From Catenulispora rubra (GTDB lineage Bacteria; Actinomycetota; Actinomycetes; Streptomycetales; Catenulisporaceae): 64,000 nucleotides of DNA. The DNA is taken from the NCBI RefSeq assembly GCF_015356825.1, contig NZ_JAACYW010000001.1, positions 124,001 through 188,000 of the forward strand, written 5' to 3'. Every line of letters begins with the position of its first letter. Position 1 is the first letter of the stretch. The notes under the pieces are model-generated. The model saw only the letters and a program-made list of their open reading frames with translations, did not search any database and had not been told where the DNA came from. This document shows, in pieces, positions 49,718 to 58,736 of this stretch. A program made the position numbers and the translations under genes.

Positions 49718-52063
49718 ATGTCTGCTGGATACATCGCGGGAAGAGTAGCCCTCCGGCCGGTGCGCGTCGGCCTGATCATCGACCCTGGTAACTGGGAGTC
49801 GCTTCGCCGCGCGGTGAATTTGGCGACGAGCACCTGGGGCGGCGTGGGGTTTCCAATCTTCCAGGCGGAAGATGAAGCGCGCGTGCTAAGTGAGGCAGTC
49901 GCGCTGGGAGTCGATGTTCTGCATGCCGTTGGCACCGGCGGCGCAGCTCGTCGGCTCGCATCAACAGCAGGTTTTGCTTGGAGCTCGTTTCAAAACCGAT
50001 CGCCGTTCTTAAGAGACGACTCCGGGCTCGACAATCATCTGCTTCCGGCATCCGCTTTGTTCGACTGGTTCCGGACGCAGCGACTCGAGACCGTTCGAAC
50101 TGCCTACGTCACCTGGGAGCCCGACCACCCAATGACCAGGGTTCTGGCCATCTGGTTCGGCGAGTTCGGAAGTGAAGCGCCACAAATCGCCGACCGTATG
50201 GCGTGGGAACGGATCGCATCACCGATACGGTTGGGACGGGGACTGCTGTTGCCACCGGATCCGCCGTCGACCATCGATCAGCTCTCGGTGACAAGAGAAG
50301 AAGTCGTGCTGGAGCCACACTCACAGCACAGAGGAATCGTTGTCATCGAACCCGATAGCGTAAGTGACTTGGTGTCATGGTGGAACCTCCGTGCCTGCGG
50401 GCACGAGGTCATGCCGTGGGCGCATGAGCATGCCGACATCCTTGAACCTGCCCTCGCCAGATGGCTGGCTCAGGTTGCTGCTGACGGTCCGCCCGGGAAG
50501 CCAACTGCTATCGCCGTCTGGCACAGCTGGGAGGACGACCTTCCACGACGGCTCGTGAGCCTGGTTGACGATGGACGATTCAGGCTCCAGCAATACGACA
50601 AGGGCCTCGACGAGTCATGCTTCGGCCCAATGACGACACGGCACACCAGGTCTTTCAACGCTGACGTTGACCTCTCGCACGGTTCGATTTCGGTGCCGGT
50701 ACCATCGTTGGATTTCTTACCTCGCCGCTCATCGTGGACCCACCTAGGTATGGTCGCTGCGATAGTTGAGGTCTTGAGTGAGTCGGGACTGCCTGCCGGT
50801 ACTCGGGCGATCATCCCTGCGGCACGTCGGCTAACGGCTCGGCTCCACGACCTTCTCACTCCATTCTTCAGGGCCCGTGATCGCGGGTACGTTTTCCCGA
50901 CCCGCGTTGCGAATGAGTCGGTTGACCTCAGATTCTTCCGCGCGGAGCCGTTCATTGTCGGGCTGCTGTCGGAAGCCGGCTTCGCAGCACGCATCGGCGA
51001 GAACGGCCGACGACTTCAACATCGCATCGGCCTGCTCGGTGGAGCACGAGAAGACAGCCTGGCAAACCAGCCGGCGGTACGCGGGGTCGTTCGTAAGGCA
51101 CTGGATTGCCGAGACGGCGTCAACGTGAAGACTCTGCTGGGATTGGCGACGAAGTACGCTGGTGGGTGGGAACGCGTCGCGGGCCTTGGGGGAAACAGAC
51201 CGCACGAGGACTACGCCAATGCCGTTCTCGGTGTCCTTGGGAGCTGCGGGGTCCTCCAGCCCCAAGCCCGTCTGACATGCATGGGTTGCGGCAGCGCAGT
51301 GAGGATCCCGCCGCCATCGCTTGGAGACTTGATCACGTGCGAGCTCTGTGCGGCGTCGCTGCCACTGGCCCGCTACTTGGCCGAGAAGCCTGGGAGCCCG
51401 ATGGCATGGGAGTTTCGCGCAACACAAGCCTTCGACCCGGCCCATTTCAACGAGACTGTCCCGGTGATGGCGGCGCTGTCCGTATTCGCGGCCGCATTCG
51501 AACAGATGCTGGACGGCAATACGCCACTTCATGTCGTTGGCGCCGAGCTGACAAAGGACGGTCAGGCGCGCGAGTTGGACTTCGTAATCGCGGCCCAAGA
51601 CTTTGCGATGCCCGCGATCGTCATCGGGGAGGCCAAGGCCGGCCACCCCGACGCTCCTAAGCCACGCGAACTTCTCACTGCCGAAGACCTCGAACTCCTG
51701 GAGAGCGTGCAGGACTCAATCCGAGCGATCGGTATCGACTGCTGGATTGCTTTCACCACCTCACGGCCACGCCTCCACCCGTCCGAGATTGAACTACTCC
51801 GCCGGTCATGTGAGCGGTCGCTGACTCCGGTGTACGACACGCATGGACACGTGCTGGATGTGCTCCCGATCGTGCTGACTGGTGAGGCGCTCTCGGTGCA
51901 CTCGATGGACCAGCGTCATCCCGTCCGACAGTCCAATGATTTCCCGAGGCTTCCAGCACTCGGAAGACAGTCGTGCGTCAGAGAACTCGGCCTCGTCGCT
52001 ATGGACCATGAGCCGGACGGCTCAGGCCGGATACGAGCCAAGCCGCGCTGGTCATCGATATAG
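49718..52063 (+). CDS. Large protein with zinc ribbon and PD-(D/E)XK nuclease-like C-terminus, unknown family
   Basis: 781 residues from the ATG at 49718 (GAAG 9 bases upstream; an ATG at 49679 is possible). Not recognised as a named family. N-terminus: RPVRVGLIIDPGNWESLRRA with STWGGVGFPIF, an alpha/beta domain. Middle: about 400 residues of mixed structure (LVSWWNLRACGHEVMPWAHE). Residues 521-544: zinc ribbon C521-x2-C524-x16-C541-x2-C544. Residues 600-680: D621 in ARELDFVIAAQ, then E638-A-K640 in IVIGEAKAG, the D-x16-ExK core of PD-(D/E)XK nucleases, followed by a helix and the strand CWIAFTTSRP. Codon use is visibly less GC-rich than in flanking genes. No partner gene on the same strand. 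Possible defence or DNA-processing role; inference. Confidence 0.75.
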   Translation: MSAGYIAGRVALRPVRVGLIIDPGNWESLRRAVNLATSTWGGVGFPIFQAEDEARVLSEAVALGVDVLHAVGTGGAARRLASTAGFAWSSFQNRSPFLRDDSGLDNHLLPASALFDWFRTQRLETVRTAYVTWEPDHPMTRVLAIWFGEFGSEAPQIADRMAWERIASPIRLGRGLLLPPDPPSTIDQLSVTREEVVLEPHSQHRGIVVIEPDSVSDLVSWWNLRACGHEVMPWAHEHADILEPALARWLAQVAADGPPGKPTAIAVWHSWEDDLPRRLVSLVDDGRFRLQQYDKGLDESCFGPMTTRHTRSFNADVDLSHGSISVPVPSLDFLPRRSSWTHLGMVAAIVEVLSESGLPAGTRAIIPAARRLTARLHDLLTPFFRARDRGYVFPTRVANESVDLRFFRAEPFIVGLLSEAGFAARIGENGRRLQHRIGLLGGAREDSLANQPAVRGVVRKALDCRDGVNVKTLLGLATKYAGGWERVAGLGGNRPHEDYANAVLGVLGSCGVLQPQARLTCMGCGSAVRIPPPSLGDLITCELCAASLPLARYLAEKPGSPMAWEFRATQAFDPAHFNETVPVMAALSVFAAAFEQMLDGNTPLHVVGAELTKDGQARELDFVIAAQDFAMPAIVIGEAKAGHPDAPKPRELLTAEDLELLESVQDSIRAIGIDCWIAFTTSRPRLHPSEIELLRRSCERSLTPVYDTHGHVLDVLPIVLTGEALSVHSMDQRHPVRQSNDFPRLPALGRQSCVRELGLVAMDHEPDGSGRIRAKPRWSSI

Positions 52064-52201
52064 CTGTCGAACCCGCTAGCGGTCGTGAGCCGATCGCCGC
52101 GGCGCCGCCTAAGTCCGGGCTCGAGGTACACAGGGCATCGTCGGATGTTCTCATCGCGCGTCAGGGCCGAGCCGTTGCGCTATGCCGCCAGCTATTCACC
52201 G

Positions 52202-53089
52202 TCAGTGGTGGGCAAGCTCTCCGGCCTGTTCGGCGGTGGCGGCCCAGCTCGCCAGTACTTTGAGGCCGTCGGCCGCGCGAGTGCCGGCCGCGGCGGTGTA
52301 GACGAGCAGGGTGAGGCCGGGGTGGGCCGGGAACTCCATAGCCTCGAAATCGAGGTCCAGGGCGCCGACCACGGGGTGATGCAGCCGCTTGCGACCGACG
52401 CGGTGGAAACGGACGTTGTGGGCGGCCCAGCGGGTGCGGAAGTCCTCGCTACGGGTGGACAACTCGCCGATGAGTTCGATCAGTTGACGGTCACGGGGGT
52501 TGCGTCCGGCTTCAGAACGGAGCATGGCCGCTATGTCGTCCGCGGCGCGCTCCCAGTCGCTGAAGAACTCGCGGGCCGCGGGGTCGAGATAGACGAAGCG
52601 GGCGTTGTTCGCCGGGCGGCGCGGGTCGGCCAGGACCGGCGCATACAGGGCGCGGGCCAGCTGGTTGGCCGCGAGCAGGTCGTGCCGGGCATTGCGGACC
52701 CAGGCCGGAGCCTCGGTGATGGCGTCCAGGACCTGTTGCAGCCCGTCGGTGACACCGTCGCTCTTCACCCGGCGTCCCCGCGCGGTCGTGGGCCCCGCAG
52801 CGCGGGCGAGGTCGAACAGGTGGGCACGCTCGGCCTCGTCCAGCTGCAGAGCGTTGGCGACGCCGTCGAGGACCGCGTCCGAGGCGCCGGCGAGGTTGCC
52901 GCGCTCCATACGCACGTAGTAGTCGACGCTGACACCCGCCAACAGGGCGACCTCTTCGCGCCGCAGCCCCTTAACGCGGCGGTTGCTCCCGCCGTAGGCG
53001 GGTAGCCCGGCCTGCTGCGGGGTGAGGCGTTCACGCCGGGAGACGAGGAACTCCTTCACCTGGGCTCGGTGCTCCGCTCGGATGTCCAT
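52202..53089 (-). CDS. XRE family regulator with MmyB-like ligand domain
   Basis: 295 residues. HTH at 15-75 with REEVALLAGVSVDYYVRMER, followed by the MmyB-like PAS-type domain (APAWVRNARHDLLAANQLAR, FVYLDPAAREFFSDWE, LTLLVYTAAAGT). ATG at 53089, with an upstream alternative at 53119; no clear Shine-Dalgarno. This family typically represses a divergent SDR or oxidoreductase gene, and here a DUF2255-SDR pair diverges from it. An AGGTA-N7-TACCT repeat lies in the gap. Confidence 0.93.
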   Translation of the reverse strand: MDIRAEHRAQVKEFLVSRRERLTPQQAGLPAYGGSNRRVKGLRREEVALLAGVSVDYYVRMERGNLAGASDAVLDGVANALQLDEAERAHLFDLARAAGPTTARGRRVKSDGVTDGLQQVLDAITEAPAWVRNARHDLLAANQLARALYAPVLADPRRPANNARFVYLDPAAREFFSDWERAADDIAAMLRSEAGRNPRDRQLIELIGELSTRSEDFRTRWAAHNVRFHRVGRKRLHHPVVGALDLDFEAMEFPAHPGLTLLVYTAAAGTRAADGLKVLASWAATAEQAGELAHH

Positions 53090-53135
53090 GAGATCCAGGG
53101 TAGGCGCGGTCAGCGGCAAGACGGCCGCACGAAGG

Positions 53136-53152
53136 AGGTACTGCCGTTACCT
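53136..53152. promoter_or_regulatory. Candidate operator of the XRE regulator
   Basis: AGGTACTGCCGTTACCT, inverted repeat AGGTA-N7-TACCT, 46 bases upstream of the XRE start and 185 bases upstream of the DUF2255 gene, inside their 248-base divergent gap. Confidence 0.45.
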
Positions 53153-53337
53153 GGAAGAACAGTCACTCCCCGCGCGTGGCCAAGACGCGTTGACTTACTT
53201 ACGCAACCACGACCACCGGCAGTGCCACACATGACCGCCGCAGCTCTCGCGAATTGCACCCAAACGGGTCGCCGCCGTGGGCATCGCCCCATGGCAGCGA
53301 GGATCGTCAACGAGCAGCAACCAGACGAGGAGGAGTG

Positions 53338-53733
53338 ATGACCACCACTGCCTGGACCGAAAGCGACCTGGCCGAGATCGACAGGCACGACGAGGTGCAC
53401 ATCGCCCCGCGCCGCTCCGACGGCGCCCTGGCCGCGCTCAGGACCGTGTGGGCCGTCCGGGTCGGCTCGAAGGTGTACATCCGCTCGGTCAACGGGGCCG
53501 CCGGCGCCTGGTACCGCACGGCGAGCGCCAGCCACGAAGGACACCTCACCTCCAGCGGCATCGCCAGCGACGTCGTGTTCGCCGTTGTCGACCCTACCGA
53601 TGCCCTTCAGGACCGCATCGACGCCGCCTACCGCTCCAAATACAACCGCTACCCCGGTCCGGTAGCCCGGATCACTGCGGACAAAGCCCGAGCTACGACC
53701 TTTGAAATCCTCCCGGAAGGAACCTCCTCATGA
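53338..53733 (+). CDS. DUF2255 family protein
   Basis: 131-residue compact beta-rich protein: TESDLAEIDRHDEVHIAPRR, VWAVRVGSKVYIRSVNG and YRSKYNRYPGPVARIT, the pattern of DUF2255. GAGGAGGAG precedes the ATG at 53338. Members are found next to SDR genes under XRE control, as here (ATGA overlap with the SDR). Molecular function not known. Confidence 0.88.
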   Translation: MTTTAWTESDLAEIDRHDEVHIAPRRSDGALAALRTVWAVRVGSKVYIRSVNGAAGAWYRTASASHEGHLTSSGIASDVVFAVVDPTDALQDRIDAAYRSKYNRYPGPVARITADKARATTFEILPEGTSS

Positions 53734-54575
53734 GCAACGAAGTCGCTGTCGTCATCGGCTCAGGCAGCATCGGAGTGGCCATCGCGCGCCGCGTCGGCAC
53801 CGGCCGCACCGTGCTGCTCGCCGACTACAGCGAGAAGAACGCCCTGGCCGCGGCCGAACAGCTCCGCGGTGAAGGCTACGAGGTGACCACCCGCGTCACC
53901 GACGTCTCCGACCGCGGCGCGGTCGAGTCCTTGGCCGACGCCGCAGCCGCCTTGGGCCCGGTCACACAGGTGATCCACACCGCGGGCGTCTCGCCCACCC
54001 AGGCCAGCACGGAACGCGTCCTGCACGTCGACCTGCTGGGCACCGCGATGGTCCTCGACGCGTTCGCCCACGTCATCGCCCCCGGCGGCGCCGGCATCGT
54101 GATCGCCAGCATGGCCGGGCACCGCGAGAGCCCCTACGCCCCCGACGTCGAACACGCTCTGGCCACCACCGACACCGCCGATCTGCTCAGCCTGCCGTTC
54201 CTGCAGCCCGACCAGATCGGCTCCTCGGTGCATGCCTACGCACTGTCCAAGCGCGCCAACTCCCTGCGGGTCCAGACGGCCGCCGCGGCGTGGGGCAAGC
54301 GCGGAGCCCGCCTCAACGCCATCAGCCCCGGCGTCATCATCACCCCGCTGGCCCTGGACGAACTCTCCGGACCCCGCGGCCCGTGGTTCGAGCACGTCCG
54401 CACCACCTGCGCGGCCGGACGCTTCGGCACCCCCGAGGAGGTCGCTGTGGTATCCGCGTTCCTGCTCGGGCCGGACGCCGGCTTCATCACCGGCGCCGAC
54501 CTGCTCATGGACGGCGGTGTGACCTCGGCGCTGCGCACCGGGGAGCTCTCCATGTCGCCCGCGCCGACCTCCTGA
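53730..54575 (+). CDS. SDR family oxidoreductase
   Basis: 281 residues. The cofactor motif is VIGSGSIGVAIARRVG (GxGxIG, slightly off the classical TGxxxGIG), catalytic Tyr-Lys in HAYALSKRAN, and C-terminal FITGADLLMDGG. It has a 20-residue insertion before the catalytic Tyr (EHALATTDTADLLSL). Coupled to DUF2255 and divergent from the XRE regulator; the three form a common actinomycete regulatory unit. The mhpE remnant begins about 20 bases after its stop. Confidence 0.92.
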   Translation: MSNEVAVVIGSGSIGVAIARRVGTGRTVLLADYSEKNALAAAEQLRGEGYEVTTRVTDVSDRGAVESLADAAAALGPVTQVIHTAGVSPTQASTERVLHVDLLGTAMVLDAFAHVIAPGGAGIVIASMAGHRESPYAPDVEHALATTDTADLLSLPFLQPDQIGSSVHAYALSKRANSLRVQTAAAAWGKRGARLNAISPGVIITPLALDELSGPRGPWFEHVRTTCAAGRFGTPEEVAVVSAFLLGPDAGFITGADLLMDGGVTSALRTGELSMSPAPTS

Positions 54576-54595
54576 AGTCCGCGACTGCCCGCGCC

Positions 54596-54747
54596 GACGC
54601 CAGCGCCGACCTGGTACGGCCGTTCCAAAACCGCCCGGTGCGCGTCGCGCGCGAGATCCTCATCGAGGCCGGCCGGCGGAAACTCGCCGGGTGCAGGAAG
54701 ACATGCTGACCGACATCGCGCTGAACCTCCAGGCGCAGACGCGCTGA
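54596..54747 (+). pseudogene. mhpE: Decayed copy of the 3' end of mhpE
   Basis: 54607-54647 matches mhpE 49190-49228 with few changes, and 54650-54747 matches 49321-49419 at roughly nine bases in ten, ending at the equivalent TGA. Between the two blocks mhpE has 92 bases where the remnant has 2, a 30-codon in-frame loss; a further single-base deletion near 54690 breaks the frame. No start or upstream mhpE sequence remains. It marks the right side of the 5-kb segment inserted after the intact mhpE. Confidence 0.85.
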
Positions 54748-54848
54748 ACACTGAGCCCGTTCCAGCCCGTCCATGAGTTCGGCAGCGGCTATCGCTCAGG
54801 ACGTATCGTGCACTCGCCCTGAGCGGAGACGTGGAGGTACTGCCCGAA

Positions 54849-55205
54849 CTACGGCACGCGAAGATCTCTGATCTCGACCTGGACCTGGCCGTCGTGCTCG
54901 CGAATGACGGTCTCGAGCATCATGTCGCTGCGGCCCTCCTCGACAGACCACAGCTCGATGTCGATCATCCATTCGCCACGCTCGCGGTCATGGAACACGT
55001 GGGCGTATTGCCATGCCTCCGGCGGAAAGGCCACAAAGGTGGCCGGATAATCGCGCGCCCACACGCCAAGGTCGTGGACCGGAGCGTCGGCGTATGGAGA
55101 GAAGTCCCGCGTGAGGCAGTCGTAGTCGCCCGCCGCGATTCTTTCGGCGATCTGCTCCAGGACCGGACGGAAGCGTTCGGGCACCGGTTCATCATCGTCG
55201 CGCAC
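54849..55205 (-). CDS. Small hypothetical protein (DUF7668-like)
   Basis: About 118 residues, acidic, alpha+beta: PERFRPVLEQIAERIAAGDY, then VHDLGVWARDY and a strand-rich end (EWMIDIELWSVEEGRSDMML). It resembles small proteins of uncertain role annotated as DUF7668; I am not sure of that match. GTG at 55205 is a weak start choice, since no good ribosome-binding site is seen. Downstream of the esterase on the same strand with 43 bases between. Confidence 0.6.
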   Translation of the reverse strand: MRDDDEPVPERFRPVLEQIAERIAAGDYDCLTRDFSPYADAPVHDLGVWARDYPATFVAFPPEAWQYAHVFHDRERGEWMIDIELWSVEEGRSDMMLETVIREHDGQVQVEIRDLRVP

Positions 55206-55248
55206 GGAACCCGAGTCTGGCGTACCGGCTCCGGGACGGCCACCGCCT

Positions 55249-56214
55249 CTACTCGAACGCAGTCGCCAGCGCCTCATACACGTCGCTCAGGAACTGCGTA
55301 GTCCGCTGCGTACTCGGGCGCGCGACGAACCCGCCGTGAATAACCCCCGGATAGACGTGCAGCTCCACAGGTACGCCTGCGCGCGACAAACGCACCGCGT
55401 AGTCGACGCTCTCATCAAGGAACGCGTCGACGTCGCCGATCCCGACGAAGCCCGGCGCCAAGTCGCTCAGATCCTCGGCGCGCGCCGGCGCCGCGGTCGG
55501 TGGGACCTCGCCGCCCGCGAGACCGCCCAGATACGCCTGCCAGCACAAGCGGTTCGCCGACAGGTGCCACAGGCCCCAATGGCCCGGGTCCTCGCTCGCG
55601 CGGATCGACGCCGTCAGCTCGCGGTCGTCGAGCATGGGGTAGACGAGCAGCTGCAGTCGTGGTTGCGGCACGCCGGCGTCCCGGAGACGCAAGCACAGTG
55701 CGGCCGCCAAGCCGCCGCCCGCGCTCGCCCCGCCGACGACCATCCGCTCCGCGTCGACGCCGAACGCCGCCGGGTCTTTGGCAACGCGGCGCCAGACCGT
55801 TTCCGCGTCGTCCAGACCGTCCGGATAGGGGTGCTCCGGGGCGAGGCGCCAGTCGACAGAGACGACCGTGCAGCCGAGCTCGATCACCATCCGGTCCAGG
55901 CGGTCGTCGTTCTCTGCCAGGTTGCCCATGACGTAGGCGCCACCGTGGAGCCAGACCAGGCAGGGCAACGCTTCACCGGCACCGGCGTCCACCGGGCGGT
56001 ACCAGCGGACCGCCACGTCGGGCCGCCCGTCACAACCCGGGATGACCGCGTCGCTGCGCTGGACCCGCGGGTCCGGAGGCACCGGTCGCGCGCTGACCGC
56101 CGCGTAGGAAGCCCGCAGCGTCGCGATGCTCGAAGGATCCCACCGCGGCAGCCGATCGAAAGCAGCCAGCGTCGCGGGCTCGACCCGGCGGAACTGATCG
56201 ATGGCCGGCATCAT
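55249..56214 (-). CDS. Alpha/beta hydrolase, hormone-sensitive-lipase-like esterase
   Basis: 321 residues. Oxyanion motif HGGAY (90-94), nucleophile elbow G162-A-S164-A-G, DWRLAPEHPYPDGLDD typical of the HSL/BioH3 group, and catalytic His in YPGVIHGGF. ATG at 56214 overlaps the SDR stop, with AGGGG upstream. In the same operon as a P450 and facing a Baeyer-Villiger monooxygenase, it is the natural candidate to open the ester or lactone that enzyme forms. Confidence 0.93.
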   Translation of the reverse strand: MMPAIDQFRRVEPATLAAFDRLPRWDPSSIATLRASYAAVSARPVPPDPRVQRSDAVIPGCDGRPDVAVRWYRPVDAGAGEALPCLVWLHGGAYVMGNLAENDDRLDRMVIELGCTVVSVDWRLAPEHPYPDGLDDAETVWRRVAKDPAAFGVDAERMVVGGASAGGGLAAALCLRLRDAGVPQPRLQLLVYPMLDDRELTASIRASEDPGHWGLWHLSANRLCWQAYLGGLAGGEVPPTAAPARAEDLSDLAPGFVGIGDVDAFLDESVDYAVRLSRAGVPVELHVYPGVIHGGFVARPSTQRTTQFLSDVYEALATAFE

Positions 56215-57149
56215 CGGGCCCCTGTTCCAGCGCTGAGCTGGTGCTTGAGAAACGATCCGGACCACCCCATCAAATCCGAGGGGACGTAGTAGTCCTTCTC
56301 ATCGTTGATCGCGTCCCAGTGTTCGGCGACGTCCTCGACGGTGGCTGGGCCATCCTCGTGCACGAAGCCATCTGTCGAGGCGATGAAGAGCCGCGCGAAA
56401 CGGCCGGCGCCGGCCGTATAGATCTCTCCACTAACGGGACAGCTCTCATGCGCCAGGAACCCCACCAGCGGCGCCACAGCATCCGAGGGCATGAAAGGGC
56501 GGCCGGGGACAGCTTGGGCATCGTCGCCCAACGGCTCGCCCCCGGCCATGCGCGTCTGCGCCGCCGGCGCGATCACGTTGACCTTGATCCCATGGCGTTC
56601 GCCGGCAAGTCTCGCGCTGCGGGCCAGGCCGATCACGCCGGCCTTCGCCGCGGCGTACGACAGGTTGTTCTCGAGACCGAACACGCCGGTAGAGGTCGTC
56701 AGCACGACTCGGCCGTAACCCTGCTCGATGAAATGCGGCCACGCGGCGCGCAGGGTGTTGAACGAGCCGATCAGGTGAACGTCGAGGTGCTGCTTGAGAT
56801 TCGCCAGATCGACGTCCGGCAGGCCGCCCCACCGGATGATTCCGGCGTTGGCGACCAGCACATCGACCCGGCCGAAGCGGTCGAGCGCGCACTCGATGAT
56901 CGCTTCGGCCCCGCTCACCGTCGACACGTCGCTGGTGTCGGCCGTCGCCTCGCCGCCGGCGGCGGCGATCTCCTCGACGACCGACTGCGCGGGCCCACTG
57001 TCGGCGCCCTCGCCCTCGATCGAACCGCCGAGGTCGTTGACGACGACCTTCGCCCCCCGCTCGGCCAGGAGGCGGGCGTACGCGCGCCCGATGCCCCGGC
57101 CGCCGCCGGTGACGACCGCGACCCGTCCTTCGAAACCGAACTCGTTCAT
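56211..57149 (-). CDS. SDR family oxidoreductase
   Basis: 312 residues, longer than classical SDRs, of the type related to multifunctional-enzyme dehydrogenase domains: TGGGRGIGRAYARLLAERGA, VVVNDLGGSIEGEG, NAGIIRWGG, catalytic LSYAAAKAGVIGL and APAAQTRMAGGE. ATG at 57149 with GGGAG upstream. It lies between the P450 and the esterase and would oxidise the hydroxyl introduced by the P450 to the ketone used by the BVMO, or act as a hydroxyacyl dehydrogenase. Confidence 0.93.
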   Translation of the reverse strand: MNEFGFEGRVAVVTGGGRGIGRAYARLLAERGAKVVVNDLGGSIEGEGADSGPAQSVVEEIAAAGGEATADTSDVSTVSGAEAIIECALDRFGRVDVLVANAGIIRWGGLPDVDLANLKQHLDVHLIGSFNTLRAAWPHFIEQGYGRVVLTTSTGVFGLENNLSYAAAKAGVIGLARSARLAGERHGIKVNVIAPAAQTRMAGGEPLGDDAQAVPGRPFMPSDAVAPLVGFLAHESCPVSGEIYTAGAGRFARLFIASTDGFVHEDGPATVEDVAEHWDAINDEKDYYVPSDLMGWSGSFLKHQLSAGTGAR

Positions 57150-57253
57150 AGGTGACTCCCGCTCGTGCCACTCGTCGTACTTCGCGCCTCGTCGCGCGCT
57201 GACGTTCCAGGGACCGGCTGGTCCAGAGACCGGCGCCTTCCGGCCCCGATGCG

Positions 57254-58492
57254 CTACCAGGCCACGGGCAGCTCGTAGACGCCGTAGGCGAGCGAATCGC
57301 CCCGGAACTCGAGCTCGTCCCGGGAGACCGCCAGGCGCAGAGTCGGCACGCGCCGGTAGAGCGTCCCGTAGACGACCTGGAGTTCGATCCGGGCGAGCTG
57401 CTGCCCCAGGCACTGGTGCGGGCCCCAGCCGAAGGCGACGTGGTGCCGGGCCTCACGGGTGAGGTCGAGACGGTCCGGCTCGGGGAACGCCGCCGGATCC
57501 CAGTTGCCGGCGGGCAGCGGGACGACGATGCCGTCCCCGGCCTGGATCGTCTCGCCCTCGAGCTCGATGTCCTCGCGGGCGATCCGGCGCTGGCCGAGGT
57601 GTGCGATGGTCAGGTAGCGCAACAGCTCGTCGACCGCGTTCGCGACGAACTGCGGGTTCTGCGCCGTCTGCAGGAGCGCCAGCTGCTCCGGGCTTTCGAG
57701 CAGCAGCGCGGTGGCCAGCGTGATCATGTTCGCGCTGGTCTCGTGACCGGCGATCAACAGCACCATACACAGCAGCGTGGCGTCGGCGATGGTCAGCTCC
57801 TCCACCTTCACCCGCGCGGCGAAGTCTGACAGCACATCGTCGCCCGGCTCCTCGATCCTGGCTTCGAGCAGCCGGGTGAGGTAACCGCCGAGCGATTGCA
57901 TGGACGCGACGTTCTCCTCGGCGGTCACATCGCGCTTGGTCGCCACGGAAGCGTGTTCCTGGAAGAAGTCGTGGTCGCTGTAGGGCACGCCGAGCAGTTC
58001 GCAGATCATCAGCGACGGCAGGGGCAGCGACAGAGTGGTCACCAGGTCGGTCGGGTTGGGACCTGCCAGCATCTGATCGATGAGCTGGTCGGTGTACTTC
58101 TGGATGGCCGGCCGGAGCTTCTCCATCCGGTTGCGCGTGAACGGGCTCGTCATCATCTTCCGGATCCGCGCGTGCACGTCCCCGTCCGCGTTGAAGATGG
58201 TCAGCGGCCTGTGGGCGACCGTCTCGGCCATGGCCTGGGTCGGGAACGGGAAACCGGGGACGTGCTCGTCCGTGCTCACCCGCGGATCGGTCAGAATGGC
58301 ACGCTGGGCGGCGTGCCCGGTGACGAGCCACGGGGTGCTGCCGTCCCAGATGCGGGCGCGCGCCACGGGCTTCGCGTCCCGCAGCTCGAGCAGCTCGGCC
58401 GGCGGGGCGAACGGACACTGGCTGGAACGGGGGGTCGGGTACTCCGGAACGGCTATGCCGGCGGCGGTCGCGCCGGTGTCCGAGTCAGCCAT
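57254..58492 (-). CDS. Cytochrome P450
   Basis: 412-residue soluble P450, CYP105-like in appearance. I-helix LIAGHETSAN (E251, T252), K-helix E289-LL-R292, haem loop FGWGPHQC with Cys361. ATG at 58492 with GGAGGAAAG upstream. Directly follows the ferredoxin and ferredoxin reductase genes, so the complete three-component class I system is in one operon. Predicted regiospecific hydroxylation of a cyclic substrate. Confidence 0.95.
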   Translation of the reverse strand: MADSDTGATAAGIAVPEYPTPRSSQCPFAPPAELLELRDAKPVARARIWDGSTPWLVTGHAAQRAILTDPRVSTDEHVPGFPFPTQAMAETVAHRPLTIFNADGDVHARIRKMMTSPFTRNRMEKLRPAIQKYTDQLIDQMLAGPNPTDLVTTLSLPLPSLMICELLGVPYSDHDFFQEHASVATKRDVTAEENVASMQSLGGYLTRLLEARIEEPGDDVLSDFAARVKVEELTIADATLLCMVLLIAGHETSANMITLATALLLESPEQLALLQTAQNPQFVANAVDELLRYLTIAHLGQRRIAREDIELEGETIQAGDGIVVPLPAGNWDPAAFPEPDRLDLTREARHHVAFGWGPHQCLGQQLARIELQVVYGTLYRRVPTLRLAVSRDELEFRGDSLAYGVYELPVAW

Positions 58493-58523
58493 GGTCTTTC
58501 CTCCAGAAATGGTGGGGGGCACG

Positions 58524-58718
58524 CTATTCCTCGATCCGAATCGCCAGCGCCGGACACATCACCGCGGCGTTGCGGACGTCGTCGGCCCGCTCCGGCGGCG
58601 GATTCTCCATCAGCAGCACGGCGACGCCGTCCTCGTCACGCTGGTCGAACACGTCCATGGCGGCCGAGACGCACTGCCCGGCCGCGACGCACTTCTCCTC
58701 GTCGATGACGACCTTCAT
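58524..58718 (-). CDS. 3Fe-4S type ferredoxin
   Basis: 64 residues: C10-VAAGQ-C16 and C55-P, with Ala13 at the position of a fourth cysteine, so a 3Fe-4S cluster is expected. ATG at 58718 with GGAGAG upstream. Lies between the reductase and the P450 genes and should shuttle electrons between them. Confidence 0.95.
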   Translation of the reverse strand: MKVVIDEEKCVAAGQCVSAAMDVFDQRDEDGVAVLLMENPPPERADDVRNAAVMCPALAIRIEE

Positions 58719-58736
58719 AAGACCTCTCCTGATCGT

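Noticed and set aside
49190..54747. attL/attR of an integrative element
   Set aside because: The two mhpE ends differ by substitutions, a 90-base net loss and a frameshift, and no integrase or excisionase is present, so they are not functional attachment sites. Reported as an ancient duplication instead.
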